DNA of 5,021 bases from Desulfobulbaceae bacterium. GTDB taxonomy: Bacteria; Desulfobacterota; Desulfobulbia; Desulfobulbales; SURF-16. The stretch lies in assembly GCA_024763495.1 (NCBI GenBank), contig JANTFJ010000231.1:1-5021 (forward strand). Reading direction: 5' to 3'. The translations under genes were made by a program, and so were the position numbers. Below, piece after piece: positions 4,942 through 5,021 of the stretch (within the stretch, counting starts at the first letter, position 1; each line of letters starts with the position of its first letter). The notes under the pieces were generated by a model. That model was not told the DNA's origin, did not search any database, and worked only from the letters and a program-made list of their open reading frames with translations.

Positions 4942-4955
4942 CCTGCTGTTGCAGG
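4942..4955 (+). terminator. Short GC hairpin downstream of the operon and repeat
   Basis: CCTGC (4942-4946) and GCAGG (4951-4955) form a 5-bp stem with a TGTT loop, followed by CTTTA. It is a weak candidate terminator for the HDOD operon because the stem is short and the T-tract brief. The structured repeat just upstream could do the same job. Confidence 0.3.
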
Positions 4956-4956
4956 C

Positions 4957-5021
4957 TTTACGCGTAATTATATGATTAAATTTCACCAGGGCTATACTAA
5001 ATAAATATATGCATCATGATT
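4957..5021. other. AT-rich end of window, no gene supported
   Basis: The final 65 bases are AT-rich and contain the perfect 10-bp palindrome TTACGCGTAA (4958-4967) and a possible -10-like TATACT (4993-4998) without a clear -35 partner. This could be the upstream region of a gene beyond the window. Confidence 0.3.

Overview
The window looks like a bacterial chromosome segment of moderate G+C content, probably from a Gram-negative. The best guess is a deltaproteobacterium (Desulfobacterota), but no rRNA or other taxonomic marker is present. The guess rests on the DUF2065-queA pair, the FmdB-type zinc ribbon with a long Ser/Lys/Cys tail, and a small-ORF / HDOD / pseudo-receiver-GGDDY operon of a style common in that group. 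Six genes are supported, all apparently intact.

Layout. Bases 1-95 hold the right part of a structured repeat cut by the window edge. Bases 165-1489 (+) carry a small two-helix membrane protein (DUF2065/YjeT type) translationally coupled to queA, which makes epoxyqueuosine in tRNA. A 76-bp gap with a hairpin follows, then a convergent FmdB-type zinc-ribbon gene (1566-1874, -). Bases 1875-2670 are a gene-free stretch of about 800 bp that is rich in repeats. It holds a REPIN-like pair of inverted REP hairpins with GTAG feet (1938-2038), a poorly understood partly self-complementary stretch (2042-2360), and a 279-bp element with perfect 30-bp terminal inverted repeats whose interior folds into a cloverleaf (2361-2639). 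Bases 2671-4775 (+) form a compact three-gene signalling operon: a 100-residue small protein, an HDOD-domain protein, and a degenerate receiver fused to a GGDDY-type GGDEF domain. Immediately after its stop codon lies a second, fuller copy of the bulged-hairpin repeat seen at the left edge (4777-4935). The last 65 bp contain no gene that can be supported.

How it fits together. The coding content is ordinary housekeeping and signalling. The unusual part is the intergenic DNA. Most gaps between transcription units carry a sequence beginning or ending in GTAAGC/GCTTAC, and the larger copies are strongly foldable. The 279-bp cloverleaf element ends only 31 bp before the first codon of the signalling operon, so that operon's promoter must lie inside it, at its edge or beyond it. 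No transposase, integrase or reverse transcriptase is encoded here, so any mobility would have to be supplied in trans.
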